Of a DNA stretch of 64,000 bases, positions 11,646 through 23,332 are shown one piece after another (position 1 is the stretch's first letter; each line of letters begins with the position of its first letter). The stretch is taken from assembly GCA_013399875.1 (NCBI GenBank), contig VXAZ01003887.1, positions 310,001-374,000 on the forward strand. The letters are read 5' to 3'. A program made the position numbers and the translations under genes. The DNA comes from Gymnorhina tibicen (Eukaryota; Chordata; Aves; Passeriformes; Artamidae). The notes beneath the pieces were generated by a model. That model made no database searches, was not told where the DNA came from, and was given only the letters and a program-made list of their open reading frames with translations.

Positions 11646-14600
11646 TTCCTCTAGCACATCAGAATTAGCTGTTCTCCATTTTTATGCATGAATGCGTTAC
11701 AAATCTCTTGAATCTATCTCTATTCACATATGAGTACAGATGGTTTGAGAAGGGAGCATATATTTTCCCAGTTGGGAGTTTGTTATGTTTAGAGAGATGT
11801 AACTTCTGCTCTAAATGCTACAAACATAAAGGGACTCCAAGCATCAGTGGGATATCACTGTGCAAGAAGAGAAGGGAAAGCAAACTAATGAGGCACTACA
11901 CAGGAGTCCTTTACTTCTTCACAGTTTTTTTGTTTCCTGGGTAAGAAATCAACTGCATGCAAAGGTAGATTAGTGCTTGCCCCATTATTCACGTGTGGAC
12001 TGCACAGTGTCCATCCAACAGCAAAGACTGCACACCAGTCCCAAAAGGCCCTGGAAGCACCTGCCATCAGTACTCTGGGCAAGCAGGGGCCCTGGCTGAA
12101 CCAACAGATGGCTGCTTGCAAAAAGCTGGCTTGCTCTGCTAGTTAAGAGAGTGTTTTAGTCCACTTAAAGCACTAGTCACTAGCTGGAACTTAAAATAGC
12201 TCTGCCAGCTTAACATACACTTTCAGAGCACAGTGACACACGACATCACCTAAGGTGTAACTCCATTGTAAACCACTGCAGAATACATCATATTAGCTCC
12301 ATGTCTGCTAGAAACCAGCAAGCTCCTGTTAGGTGAGTTTTGACTATTTTCTATGTAACAGCAGGAGAGGCTACATACTAATATACATTGCTCCTGGACC
12401 CTGATTGAAAGGTACTTTTTTTCCCCATTTTCTTCTCTCCCTTTCCAGCCAGTCTTTCTAAACTATTTGGTTCTATGCAAACTAATTTATCATGTGCAGT
12501 CAGAAGCTTTAGCATGTTCATTACACATAGGTGACCTTCAACTCAGTGATTACCTTCTTCTTATTTCGACCTTGAAAACTATCTCAATCAAGACCCTGTG
12601 ATCATCAGACAGGCTAAAGGCAAGAAGCACATTCTTTGCTAAAAGGTCATCCTCCTTCATTTTCAATCCTTTTGGTAAGTTGGTTGTAGAGGTCATAAAT
12701 AATGTTGGAATAGCAAGGCCTCCCACTAATTTTATGAAGCCCATTTGTAATGATGCTCTTTCCTGCTTCTGGGCTGCAACTTTTCTAAGTTTGTTACTTC
12801 ACTTTGGATATGCTTAGGTTTGATAAGGCTTCCCCTTTGGACATGGATTAAGATTTAACAAGCATTGAAGAGAACTCAGTAATATTTTTCTGACCAATCT
12901 GACAAAAAATCAGTAACATTTTATTTCTTTTCAGTGTTTAACTGTGATTATTCTGACATTTCTGATTCTAACTCCCAAAAATATCTTGAAAACCACATAG
13001 CAAACAGGGGGAGGAAACACGGTGAAGAGAGAACTAGAGAGTGAACAGTGGAGTCAAGATCTTGTCTTTAAAACAGCAGTAAGAAATTCACTGTGCATTT
13101 TGGCAAGTGTTCACAGATGGGAGAGAAGAAAAATTTTATTTTTTCAGAAAGATATCACCTTAAGAAATAAGCATGTGCTGACATTACAAATATATTGAAA
13201 AAGTATAGAAAGGGATTTGATTTTATGTGTACAGAGAACATACAGAGAAGTAAAAGCATACAGAAGTACAGAGCCATAAAAGAAGTGTACAGAAATACAT
13301 TCACAGAACAGAGAAGAAAAGTACATTCAGTAGTCAGGTAACATCTTGCTGCATAGAATGAAAAATGGTTGCAGTGTCATTGTCAGCTAGGGAATTTAAT
13401 TTTGCCTGACCACTATCACCATCTACACAGTCCTAAAAACCACCAGAAGATATAACATTTATGACTGCAAAAAAAATGTGATCGGTGTATAATGCTTGTT
13501 AGTAAAACAACGCATGAAAATAGCTATCCCACACATAGTATTTTGCCTCCTGCAGTTTTTTAGGTTTCAGTTTTGATACTGAAAATTTTCCATTGCAACT
13601 GTGGCCAATGAAGGAGGCTAATTCAAAACATCAGCCTTTTAACCAGTGGATGGCATTAAGATCCACATCCGACTCCTTTCACTAAAGCAGCTGATGCAGT
13701 GGTTTGAAATAATTCTCTGATTGATTATGTCTGGAAGTTCAAAGCCCATTATCAAAAATGACAGAGCAGCAAGTGGAATGACATATATAGAAATCACTGC
13801 AGGTCTGACAGACATGAAAAACACTGAGTAGTATTTGAAACTTTCAAATACTACTAATGAAATGTACCTGAGATCTGACAAGCTGTCATTTTTCCAAGTC
13901 CAATAATTTCTGGAAAGATTTAGAGTCACATATGGATTACATATCCTGTCTTTATGTTTAGATTGGTTTAAAAATGTGAAAAATTGAAATATATAGTAGA
14001 ATATCCTCTTGCAATAATGTAGTTCTTCTAGATCGAAGACTGTGCACATATAAGTGAGAAGTAAGTTATAAAGATAATGATAATATATTTCACCAGAGCT
14101 AACAGATACTTTACATAATGGAGGCCTTACAAATGTATGCTTAATAATTTAGAAATAAAATATTTTTTCATGGTGATAGCAACTAAAGTGCTACCTGGGA
14201 GCTCCTCCCAGGATAAGCATGATTAATATGACTAAACTACTACCCCCTCACTTTCTTTTTCAATTTTTCTCTCAAATTTTCTTTCTTACTGTTCTTTAAC
14301 AGGCATTATTATAAAATTAGACTACCACACTTTACTGCATAAGGAAACATAGAGTTGAATACTGTATGGGATATAACTTCTCTGGAAAAGTTTCATGAAA
14401 ATGTGTTTTTCATTTGAAAACACTGTTTAAGTTTTTGTAGGTTCTTTGAAGTTCAAATTTAATCAATCATCTTTTGGAGCACAGTCTCAAAGTGCTTGTC
14501 AAGATTCTACCTGACGCTCTCAAACAAGAAAGCTATAATTTTAATTTTTAGTAAAACCTGTACACTTCTTTCTTTATAGGAGTGATTTTCTTTTTATTAA

Positions 14601-14890
14601 TAAATGCCAACATTTCAATGTAATTCAGCATAGGAATGTTTTTCAAAATCTACTTTGATGGACTGAGAATGTGCACCATTCCTATCTCAACATGTAACCT
14701 TTGAAGAAAAATTTTTCTCAAGTTGAGCTATATGTTTGCTCTGAGTACCTCCTACAGGAGCAAGGCTTCCAGTAGGTCCCTTTCAGAGACTGTCTCTAAG
14801 ATTTCACAACTTATCTGTCAAAGCAGAAAAGGGCCGGAAAAGATAACAGAGAGAAAGAAGGAATAAATCTCACAGTCAAAATAAGATTCA
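11646..14890. other. Unassigned non-coding sequence (3.2 kb)
   Basis: No recognised gene. The longest frame is a 136-aa minus-strand frame at 13639-14049, rich in Phe, Ile, Tyr and Ser as expected from AT-rich DNA, with no domain I know. The one structured element is the palindrome at 13827-13855, listed separately. Confidence 0.55.
13827..13855. repeat. Near-perfect 29-bp palindrome (14-bp arms, 1-nt centre)
   Basis: AGTAGTATTTGAAA at 13827-13840 and its exact reverse complement at 13842-13855 flank a single C. The extreme symmetry is read directly. It could be a cruciform-prone palindrome, the fused terminal repeats of a lost small DNA transposon, or chance. It lies in the opposite-strand path of a 136-aa frame that I do not regard as a gene. 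Confidence 0.85.
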
Positions 14891-14895
14891 AATGG
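14891..14895 (+). repeat. Left copy of 5-bp target-site duplication (AATGG)
   Basis: AATGG directly precedes the LTR and recurs directly after it at 15490-15494. A 5-bp duplication is typical of ERVL- and some ERVK-type integrases. Confidence 0.65.
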
Positions 14896-15489
14896 TATGT
14901 TGATTTTGGTTGGGGTAGAGCTAACTTTCTTCACAGTGGCTGGTATGGGGCTGTGTTTTGGATTTGTGTTGAACACAAGATTGATAATAAAGAGATGTTT
15001 CTGTTATTGCAGAGCAGGGGTTACACAGAACCAAGGCCTTTTTTGCTTTTCCTATTGACACACTGACAAGGAAGTTGGGGGTGCATGGGAGGCTGGGAGG
15101 AGACACAGCCAGGACAGGTGACCCAAACTGACCAAAGGGATATTCCAGACCATATGGCATCATGCTCAGAACATAAAGTGGGTGGACGAAGGAGGAAGGG
15201 GGGACACATTTGGAGTGATGGAGTTTGTCTTCCCAAGTCACCATGACCTGTGATGGGGCCCTGCTCTCCTGGAGATGGCTGAACACCTGCCTGTCTATGG
15301 CAAGCAGTGAATTAATTTCTTGTTTTACTTTGCTTGCATGAACAGCTCTTGCTTTCCCTATTAAACTGTTTTTACCTCAACTCATGAGTTTTCCATCTTT
15401 TATCCTTCCGATTCTCCCCCCAGTCCTGCTGGGGGAGTGAGTGACCAGCTATATGGGACTTGGCTGCTGGCTGGGGTTAAACCACAACA
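14896..15489 (+). mobile_element. Solo LTR of an endogenous retrovirus (TguLTR5-like, probably ERVL class)
   Basis: A 594-bp LTR. Key words in order are TTGGTTGGGGTAGAGCTAAC near 14906, GGGGCTGTGTTTTGGATTTG near 14947, GGACAGGTGACCCAAACTGA near 15113, an ATTAAA polyadenylation-type signal at 15360-15365, the CTCAACTCATGAGTTTTCC stretch near 15377, and the end GGGGTTAAACCACAACA. The left edge reads TATGTTG, so the canonical TG start is either mutated or begins 2 bp further in. Perfect AATGG repeats flank it. No retroviral genes lie next to it, so it is a solo LTR. Minus-strand frames of 121 and 71 aa within it are shadows of LTR sequence. LTRs of this kind can act as promoters, but I see no downstream exon here. 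Confidence 0.85.
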
Positions 15490-15494
15490 AATGG
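15490..15494 (+). repeat. Right copy of 5-bp target-site duplication (AATGG)
   Basis: Exact copy of 14891-14895 abutting the ACAACA end of the LTR. It supports both element boundaries. Confidence 0.65.
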
Positions 15495-16473
15495 GTAAAA
15501 TGTTATTAAATTGTTGCCCAAGGAGCTAGTCCATCTAACGATGTCCAACATCATATTTATAAGAAGATTAGGAGTGTTTAAATGTATGGAACATAGCCTT
15601 TGTGTGTCTTTTATAAATGTAACTCTAAGAAGCCAGAGGACTCTAAATTACAGGTTTACTGAATATATCCCCTTAGAATAGTAGATCCCTCATGAAGGCA
15701 TTGACAGGGATATCTCAAACTCGAATTTGATTAATCCCGTCAAGTAATGAAACAAACTGCTTTCTTCAATTGCTTGAAATGAAAGTGTATTTTTCATAAC
15801 AAAGTATGAATACACCTCCCAAGATAAATAGCAGGATGATATCAGGAAAAAATGGCAAATTAAATATTTTTGAGGTCAGCAAGTGGACAGTTGCCTTATC
15901 GTCTTACAGATAATAGATGTACTTCTGCCTACCTCTTTTGCCACAATATTAATATGGGGGAGTTACAGAGAGTAAGATGTGGTCAGAACGATGGACAACA
16001 TAAAGCAGCAAAAAGTGCTAAAAGAATAACAGAGACGTCAGCTGGAAAAACTAAATACAGAAAAGCATTTCTTTCACCTGGCTACATGTCTAAAACAGCA
16101 GTTGCATTGGCAGATACTTTGTGTAGGTTGGCTACGAAGACAATAATTGAACAGCTTTGTGAAACTGGGGAACAAGTAACCTTCAAGTTCCTTATGAAAG
16201 TGCCCAGATCAGATTTGGCTTCTTACAGCCTGTCAGAGTGATCTGGGAATTCAGATCTAGAAAACCCTGAAAAATAAAGCAAACAGATGAAAAATTGATT
16301 ACTTTCCAAGCAGTAGACTCTATGCACATCATGTCTGCTCTTGGTATTTTTTGGATGCAATTCTGCTCCATGCATGTTAATTCAAAAATTTTAAATCCTA
16401 GTCTTGATTTTGATTTTGATCATTGTCTGATCCAAGTTAATCTTGAGAAACAGACTGGACCCACTAAAAGTTA
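15495..16473. other. Unassigned non-coding sequence (about 1 kb)
   Basis: No recognised repeat. A 123-aa plus-strand frame (15870-16241) has a normal-looking amino-acid mix, but I see no known domain, no intron signals and no supporting neighbour. I treat it as a chance frame. A protein search would settle it. Confidence 0.5.
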
Positions 16474-16640
16474 TAGCATCATAGAATTGTTTGGAAGTTA
16501 CTTTAAAGATGGTCTAGTTTCAACCCCTCTGCCATGAGCAGGGACACCTTCCACTAAACCAAGTTGCTCAAGGCCCCATCCAACCTGGCCTTTAAACACT
16601 GCCAGGGATGGGGCAGCCGCAATTTCTCTGGGAAAAATAT
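16474..16640 (-). mobile_element. CR1 LINE fragment, 3' end only
   Basis: The + strand reads GCATCATAGAATTGTTTGGAAG, then the CAACCCCTCTGCCATGAGCAGGG, CAAGTTGCTCAAGGCCCCATCC and GCCAGGGATGGGGCAG words, all reverse-complement CR1 3' region. It is about 165 bp, 5'-truncated and non-coding. It closely parallels the 3' part of the copies at 7753 and 54434. Confidence 0.9.
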
Positions 16641-16904
16641 AGCAAAATACTAGCTAATCTTTTGGTATAAAGGTTTTATCACATGTAAAAACTTAGTTGT
16701 AAGTGTTAACTTTTTGATGAATGAAAGACTTAAAGCAACTTTCTGTGAAATGCTGCTGAAAATGTCTTTGAAACAACTCAGCAAGAGCCGACTAGCACAT
16801 CTGGGCCATTTAAATATTGTGTCTGGGCAATAAATGTGGTAAAACTCAACCTTTCTGAGTTGGTACGCTTCCCATTAAATTCTGATTCTTTATCCAGAAC
16901 AATC
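16641..16904. other. Short unassigned spacer between two CR1 fragments
   Basis: AT-rich sequence with no recognised repeat. It separates two minus-strand CR1 pieces that come from different parts of the element and appear to belong to different subfamilies, so they are probably independent insertions. Confidence 0.5.
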
Positions 16905-17262
16905 CAGGTTTGAAGAGATCTCTAAAGATCCCATTCATGGGAGTCTAGATGAGATTATCTAGCACCCTCTCTAATGGCATTCTAAAAACCTCTACTGATG
17001 GGGCCTCTACTACATCTCTGGGGAGGTTGTTTCAGTAAATGGTTGCTCTCACTGTAAAAATATCTTTCTTATATCAAGATGAAACCTTTCCCTGTACAAC
17101 TGGTACCCACTGCCATCTGTCCTCTGTGTGGCTCCTTGCAGAGAGAGAGCCTCCATTCTCTTTGAAGCCACCTTTTAAGTACTGGAATCCTGACAAGAGG
17201 TCCTGAGCCTTCTCTTCTTATACAGACATGGTGCTTCCCTGCTCTCTCAGATCTGCAACACG
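16905..17262 (-). mobile_element. CR1 LINE fragment, diverged subfamily
   Basis: Reverse-complement CR1 words are spread over about 360 bp: GAAGAGATCTCTAAAGATCCC near 16911, TGATGGGGCCTCTACTACATC near 16997, CACTGTAAAAATATCTTTCTT near 17050, TTTTAAGTACTGGAATCCTGAC near 17172, GAGCCTTCTCTTCTTATAC near 17206 and CTGCTCTCTCAG near 17239. The 3' tail is lost or mutated, and substitutions are frequent, suggesting an older copy than the one at 7753. No usable ORF2 frame remains. Confidence 0.83.
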
Positions 17263-17764
17263 ACTTAATGACTATTACAATTCTTTACATATATATATTG
17301 ACAATATATAATATAAAAATATAATATTGTGTATGTATAGTTACTAAAACAACAGAAAAAAAGTAGTAAGAAAATTCCTTTCAGTAACTTTTCCTTAAAA
17401 AAAGTACTAAGTGTGTATTTATTTTCATATTGACATAAATAGGACAGAGAGAGGATTGTAAATAACCCCATAAAACCTCTATGCCAAAAAAATGTCCATT
17501 CTGAACTGTGACTCAGCTTCCATGTTTGGGGGCGATGCATAATTTGGGTGAAACGCATAGGCTTTGTTACACAGTAATTTGGGTTACCATAGCTGTCCCT
17601 TACAGCATGAAGATAAGTGCATCTAAAGTTCTTTCCAGGATAGCTGTTGCTGTTGCCAGAAATACAGAATATTTTGTATGAAGCTGCTGCACTTTCAACA
17701 GATAAATTTATTCAGTCTCCAAGACCTAGGTGAATTGCTCTGGGTTTTGGGAGGCAACAATTCC
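17263..17764. other. Unassigned sequence with an AT-rich low-complexity tract
   Basis: 17287-17333 is an almost pure A/T tract with ATATATAT and AATATAAT words. The rest is not recognised. A 97-aa minus-strand frame across the tract is Phe/Tyr/Ile-rich and is explained by base composition. Confidence 0.6.
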
Positions 17765-17965
17765 CAGGCTCCATTTTCAGCTCTGGGACTGTTTCATCTG
17801 GCTTGGTTGAGGGCAAATGACTTGAAAATCTCAGTTTGAATTTCCCATCTGTGCAAATGCAGATGATAAAACTAGCCTATCTCACAGAATGACAGCAGAC
17901 ATAATTAGCTAACATTTGCACAGTCATCTCAAAGCTCTTTCTGTCTAAGTGTGGTGCTTGCCAGC
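17765..17965 (+). mobile_element. Ancient MIR/CORE-SINE-like relic
   Basis: The order of words follows the MIR consensus as I remember it: a CAGCTCTGGGACTG-type segment near 17779, GAGGGCAAATGACTTG near 17809 (consensus GGGCAAGTTACTT), CTCAGTTTGAATTTCCCATCTGTGC near 17830 (CTCAGTTTCCTCATCTGTAA), GATGATAAAACTAGCCTATCTCACAG near 17862 (GGATAATA..CCTACCTCATAG), a TAATTAGCTAACATTTG segment near 17902, and GTGTGGTGCTTGCCAG near 17949 (AGTGCCTGGCAC). MIRs spread before the amniote radiation and are sparse in birds. This is a diverged, non-autonomous, inactive copy. Edges are approximate. Confidence 0.58.
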
Positions 17966-20539
17966 ATGTCCAAAGAGATTTTTGAACAACATTGTTCAAT
18001 ATAAAACAACAGAAACATAGAAGTTTAAAAAGTCCTGGAAGTTTGTAAGAAAGGGGTCAGACATTCTCAAAAGCAAAGATTGGAAAAACATTTTACAGGT
18101 AAGGTTGCATTACATAAATGTGAGAATCAATCAGAGAAATCTCACTGAAGCAGTGCACTAAAAGAGATGGATGGGCTTCTAACACATAGGGAGAAAAAGG
18201 TTTATTGTTTACTGGAAATGCCAATCTAATGAGCAAAAACTTGGTAGAACAACAGTTCTTCAAAGTCCTAAATGTAAACAAAAATTAACTGAAAGCATTT
18301 CTGTAATACAGTAAAAAGGACCCTTAAGTCATTATTTACCTAAACAAAGTTTGGCTAAAAAATACTTCTTTTTGTATCAGGCCACAACTTAACTTCACAG
18401 AAAATGCTTTATAACACTTGAATAATAAGGCAAAGCATTAACTGTTAAATGGGACCCAGGTGTGAAATCCAACAGGGAGGATCAAGTGGCAAGTTAATGA
18501 AAGGAATTTTACCTTCAGATGAGATGAGCTGCTGAATATCTTGAGATCAGCAGCTCAAATTACCACCTTGTGTGATAGCAAACAACAGTATATTAACTTC
18601 AGTTTTGAGGGATCAGTTTGATAGTGGCAATTACAAAACTACAGTACAGAATATCTATTTCCCAGCTAGCCACCACTTAAAATCATGCATAGAATGTCTT
18701 AAGGCTTAAGTAAGGGTTTAGTGGCATGCTAACCAGACTGGCTTTGTGAAAAACGATGACTTTCATTCCTAATGCCGGAAATTTATCAGTTCTACACACA
18801 AAGAATATTTTGCTGACAGAATCTCATATCTGAAAAGACATCTTGGAAAATAAATCAAAAATAACCCAAAACCTTTTGGCTTACGTGAGTTCCCTAGCAT
18901 CACACGGGCAGTGAAAAAGCTTGCATCGTTACCTTTTTTTCATGGTCCAATTACAAATATTTTAGTGCTTCTGCATCTCAGCACTGCAACAAAGCCAATG
19001 TGAAACTCTATCCCTTAGCTCTCCATGAGATAGCTATTCACAAGCTAGGGCATACTTATTTTCATACACTGACTTTCTTCCTTCCCCAGATCAGTGAAGC
19101 AGTAAATAGAGAGGGGGAAAAGAGGTTCTCTCCAAACAGCATCAGATCAGTGGTGCAGGAAATAGCAAACAACTCCCTGCAGGAGCATATGCATTCTTAG
19201 CAAATTCTACCAGCAAATGATAATCAGCCAGTTAATTATATTTAATTGCTCTCTGCATCAAAACAATAAATAATGAGAGAGATCAGTGCTGCATGTTGGA
19301 GATTATAACTTGACATAAATGTGAGAAACACAAGCAAATGAATAAATATTAACTGAGTTCTTCAAAACTGAATTTAAAAATAAATAAATAAAGGCTGGAT
19401 GTAAATTGTATCAATATTGGCCAACACATATCTACAGAGCCAGAAATTTCAGTTTAAAAAAATCCCAGTTTTTCTGAGAATATTGCTGTCAATGAATCTG
19501 TGTGTTGAAGACATTGTGGGTAGAACTTTAGGACATTAACATTTAAGGGAAGGAATAAATTTGGTAAATTTGAGTGGAAGCAAGAGAAACGGAGAAGAGA
19601 GAATAACTTAAGCAAAGGAAGGATGTTAATGATGGCAAGGGTTAGGCTCCCAGAAGAAGATACAGAAGTTCAAGCAGGGATTTGCTTGAAAATGTATTAG
19701 TCAAAGTGTTAGTAAATAGACTGCAGGGGCAACCCTGAGTAGAGAAAGAATTGGCTCAGGTCATGCACTGTAGCTGGTCTATTCCAGTTTAATAATCAGT
19801 AGCAGGCATGCTTGAACCCCACAAAACATGGATTGTTTAATTTATTGCAACATTCTCCTTGGCTTCTTTGAATAAAATTTAGAAGTTAATTTATTTTTAG
19901 TTCTTTTATTTCAGATTCCATAATGACAGCATATTTCCATTCTGGTTGCTCTTGCAGCTGACAATCAATTATGCAGCTGCAGAGAATTTTCTGTTTCAAA
20001 TCAGAGAATTAGTTCCATTTGCAAACTCTGTATTGTAGTATGTATTTGTTATTGTCTTCTATGCATATGTGTAGATATATATATCTATACACTTAAAAAT
20101 GCAGGTTGTTGTTCATCATTTAGTAAAAAATTGCATCTTTGAATGAGGGTCCCTTCAAGTTAAGTCAAAGTCAAGAGAAAAAATAGATAAAATCTCAGAA
20201 AACACAGTTATGGTGCTAATATGTATGAGTGGGAACTGATAGAAGTGTCTAAGAAAATAACTTTTAAAAATCTTATATATTCAAGACTATTTTAAGGAGA
20301 TAGGAGGAGTAAGAAAAGGTTTTTATTGAATTACTTAAACTTCCCCAAAGCTGAAGTAAAACTTCAGCCAAAATTCTTTGACAGAAAAGATTAGGCAGGA
20401 AAATGTGACATTTGTAAGAGAAGTTCTATCAAAAGAATTCATTAGAAAGCTGAAACAACATTCATTTTCAACAAGATTGTAAAAGAATAGTTTGTGGATA
20501 AAAATCCCAACCTGATTTTGTGGCAAATTGAATAACACC

Positions 20540-20556
20540 AAAAAAAAAAAAAAAAA
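20540..20556 (+). repeat. Poly(A) run (17 A)
   Basis: An uninterrupted A17. I looked upstream for a processed-pseudogene body and see none that I can name, so it is listed as a simple repeat only. Confidence 0.9.
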
Positions 20557-21512
20557 GTGGGGAGCAAAGGCAAAATGTGCAACAAAAATTTCACATTGGG
20601 AAAAAGAGTTTAGTAATCAATCAGCTAGAATTTCCAGTGTACCTGCAGTTGGCAGAGAAACCTGAGGGAATTAGAGGACTTATGGATGGCACAACTAAGA
20701 ACAAAAATCTTTTAAAAAATAATATGAAAAACAAAGACCAAAAGGCAGCCATGCAACCTCATTAGAAGATGGAGAGTGTAAATGCTAATGTGATTTCAGG
20801 TTTCTTCATAACTGATGCTGTATTTGGAAAGATGTTTGAGGTTATCCTGCTCTCACAGGTTTGTGTGAAAAGTTTTCAGTATAAAAGTAACCATCTTTAT
20901 ATATCCAGCAGGTCCAAGTAACTTGAACCAACGGACTTTTAAGAGATGACAAAGGAGATGTCCAAGTCATTGATATTAAGTCTGGCAAATCTGCTGAGGT
21001 TTTTTTTCCACTGTTCCACCAGCAACGCAGAGATTTCATTTGCCAGCTAAGTCTCAGGTGTTACAACTCTGTGACATTACATGCAACAGGTTACAAGTGT
21101 CTTGGTTTAAAAGAGTAGTTTGTTCATAATATGGAAGTACATTTATTTCCTTCACAAATACATAAAGTGATATATTGATCTTAATAATCTGCTGGAGAAA
21201 TACAGGATAAAATTCAAGAGACAGAAAATGAAGCCAGACAATTTTTCATTTTAAACTGGGCTTTTATTTTTACCAGCAAAAAATGAATGATCACTGTAAC
21301 AGACTACCAAGTGCAGGTATGGATTCTCCACCTTCTTTGCTGTAATCAAGATCAGACACTCTTTAGAAAAAGGTGGTTCAGTCAGGCACAAATCTGTACA
21401 AAGGTAAGAGCACAGAGAATACAAGCTCTGTAATCTAAAGCGGAATTTTGGCTCTAAAATATAGGAAACAAGGAAGTTCTGAAAACCAAATTTTACTTCA
21501 AAATTTAAAGCA

Positions 21513-21548
21513 AATTTGAAACTATTTGATTCAAAATAGTTTCAAATT
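21513..21548. repeat. Perfect inverted repeat, 15-bp arms with 6-nt loop
   Basis: AATTTGAAACTATTT at 21513-21527 and its exact reverse complement at 21534-21548 surround GATTCA. The stem is AT-rich and too short for a typical pre-miRNA. No RNA gene is claimed. A relic of a small palindromic transposon, or chance, are the alternatives. Confidence 0.85.
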
Positions 21549-23137
21549 ACAGACTGATAGAGTTACAAGTTATTAGTTCAGAAGAGAATAATTTAAAAGC
21601 ATCAAAACAGTATCAGAGTTAACGTTCTAATTTTAGTCAAGCATTAAAATCTCACAGCATGCCAACCCCACAGCAAGGGTACTTGCAATCATGCAAATTC
21701 ATGCAGTGTTCACAAAGGAGGAGGAACAATGATCCCTGCTTATGGCTTGGGCCTCTCAGTTAAGCACTGGGCTTCCAGCTGCTGCATCTCAAACAGGCAC
21801 ACACTGGGGAGCCAGAAAAATCCCATCCACATTCTCACTTATGAGACGGGAGCATACACGCCTCTGTGCACCTGCTCCTCCCTACTAACCCTGACTACAA
21901 AAATAGTGTGGGACTAGCACTGGCACTGACTTTGCATGTCTTTGCATCAACTGTGCTGTGAGTGTCCATGAAATAGCAGGATTAGAGGTGTTGCTTCAAC
22001 ACTCAAAGGGATAGCATGTCATCAAGTCCAGAATCCAACTTCTGTTTTGCAGTGGTTGCAATTGTTTCTTATCCAGCTCTTTTCATGGGGAATGATCCTT
22101 AAATGATACCCAAGGGCACTAATTGAGGCTGGAAAAAAGTAAGATCTTATCCAGACTCAGCAAGAGACAAGATGTCACATTTTCCTTTTTGCATTTGAAT
22201 CACCTTCACAATCTACATGTAGAAGATGTCTTTTTCTCCTTCCCTGCACTCTACTGCATAAAATGAGGATGCATGTGTGAATTGCCTTGTAATCTGATCT
22301 ACTGGTGTGAGGGTCCAAAAGAAACAGGAAAAGCAATTTTAAAAGGAGTGGGGCAAGAAGGATACACCAAAACCGGAAAATTTTTGAGGAGACACATTAA
22401 GATTTGAAAAGATACTGATGCAAAAGTTTGTTACTTTAAATTTTTTTATAGCTCTTTTAAAATGGATTTACTTCACAGCAATATTATTACTAAGGAAAAT
22501 ATTATAGATCTGTACGCAACGTGCTAAATTTACTATTACCCCTTAATTCTATTCTATTTTTATTTGTATCTACATAGGAATAGCCTGCTTGCTTTCCAAA
22601 CTTCAACTAGAATTTAAGGTGTTTATTTACCTGAGTGCCTACATTTCTATTAAAGTTCTATATTTGAAGCCTGTTCATGTTTGCAAGTAAACAGCATTGG
22701 TACTTTGTATACTGAACATTTTAGCTCTCTCTATTTTAGAGATGCCACTGAACAAAGAAAAATATTCAGCATACAGCACAACTTCATCTTTAATGACAAG
22801 TATACACAGCATTATTCACAAGCAAAGAATCCAGAGTTATATTGTAAATACACTGCTCACTACCCTTTAAAGCACTAAAAGAACACAGAAATGTATAAAA
22901 CCAAGCAAGCACATTTTGTGAATATTGTTAATATTCCTCCAAACTTTCTTAAGGTTTGCAGAGATAATACTTTTTTTAGACCTTCACATTTCTGAAAGAG
23001 TGTTAAAGCACAATCATTTTGCTGCCTTTACTGCAGATCATTTTGTTTGCTGTGAAGCCAGAGTCTTGGCTAAGGATCTGTAAGGATGCCTCTGTATAAC
23101 AAAACTAGTAAGCTTCTGCTAAAGTTTTTTAACTGTA

Positions 23138-23142
23138 CTCTT
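23138..23142 (+). repeat. Left copy of 5-bp target-site duplication (CTCTT)
   Basis: CTCTT immediately before the TG start of the LTR, repeated exactly at 24220-24224. Confidence 0.85.
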
Positions 23143-23324
23143 TGTATTGGTTTGGCACGGCCTGGTTTTGGGTAGCAGGGGGCCGCAAAGGTGGCTCCTG
23201 TGAGGAGCTGCTGGGAGCTTCCCACCATGTCTGGCAGAGCCAATCTCTGATGGCTCTGGAGATGGACATGCTGCTGGCCAGAACTGGGCCAGTCAGAGAG
23301 GTTGGTAAAGCCTCTGTGATGACA

Positions 23325-23332
23325 TATTTAAG
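23325..23332 (+). promoter_or_regulatory. TATA-like box of the LTR
   Basis: TATTTAAG preceded by GATGACA, about 180 bp inside the LTR, in the position expected for the U3 promoter in TguLTRL2-type elements. Activity is inferred, not shown. Confidence 0.55.

Larger units (their letters stand above)
17966..23137. other. Unassigned non-coding sequence (5.2 kb)
   Basis: AT-rich with no supported gene. The longest frames are 62-68 aa. It contains a TATATATAT tract near 20074, a 17-base poly(A) run at 20540-20556 and a perfect hairpin at 21513-21548, listed separately. No CR1 or LTR signature seen. Confidence 0.58.

Noticed and set aside
13639..14049. 136-aa minus-strand frame as a gene
   Set aside because: No domain, composition expected from AT-rich DNA, it contains the palindrome, and there is no promoter or splice context.
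2847..15489. The two similar LTRs as 5' and 3' ends of one 12.6-kb provirus
   Set aside because: They have the same orientation but are strongly diverged, the right one has its own 5-bp duplication, and the sequence between them has no gag, pol or env frames. They are two independent solo LTRs.
15870..16241. 123-aa plus-strand frame as a gene or exon
   Set aside because: No recognisable domain, and the length is within chance for 64 kb on six frames. Left for a protein search.
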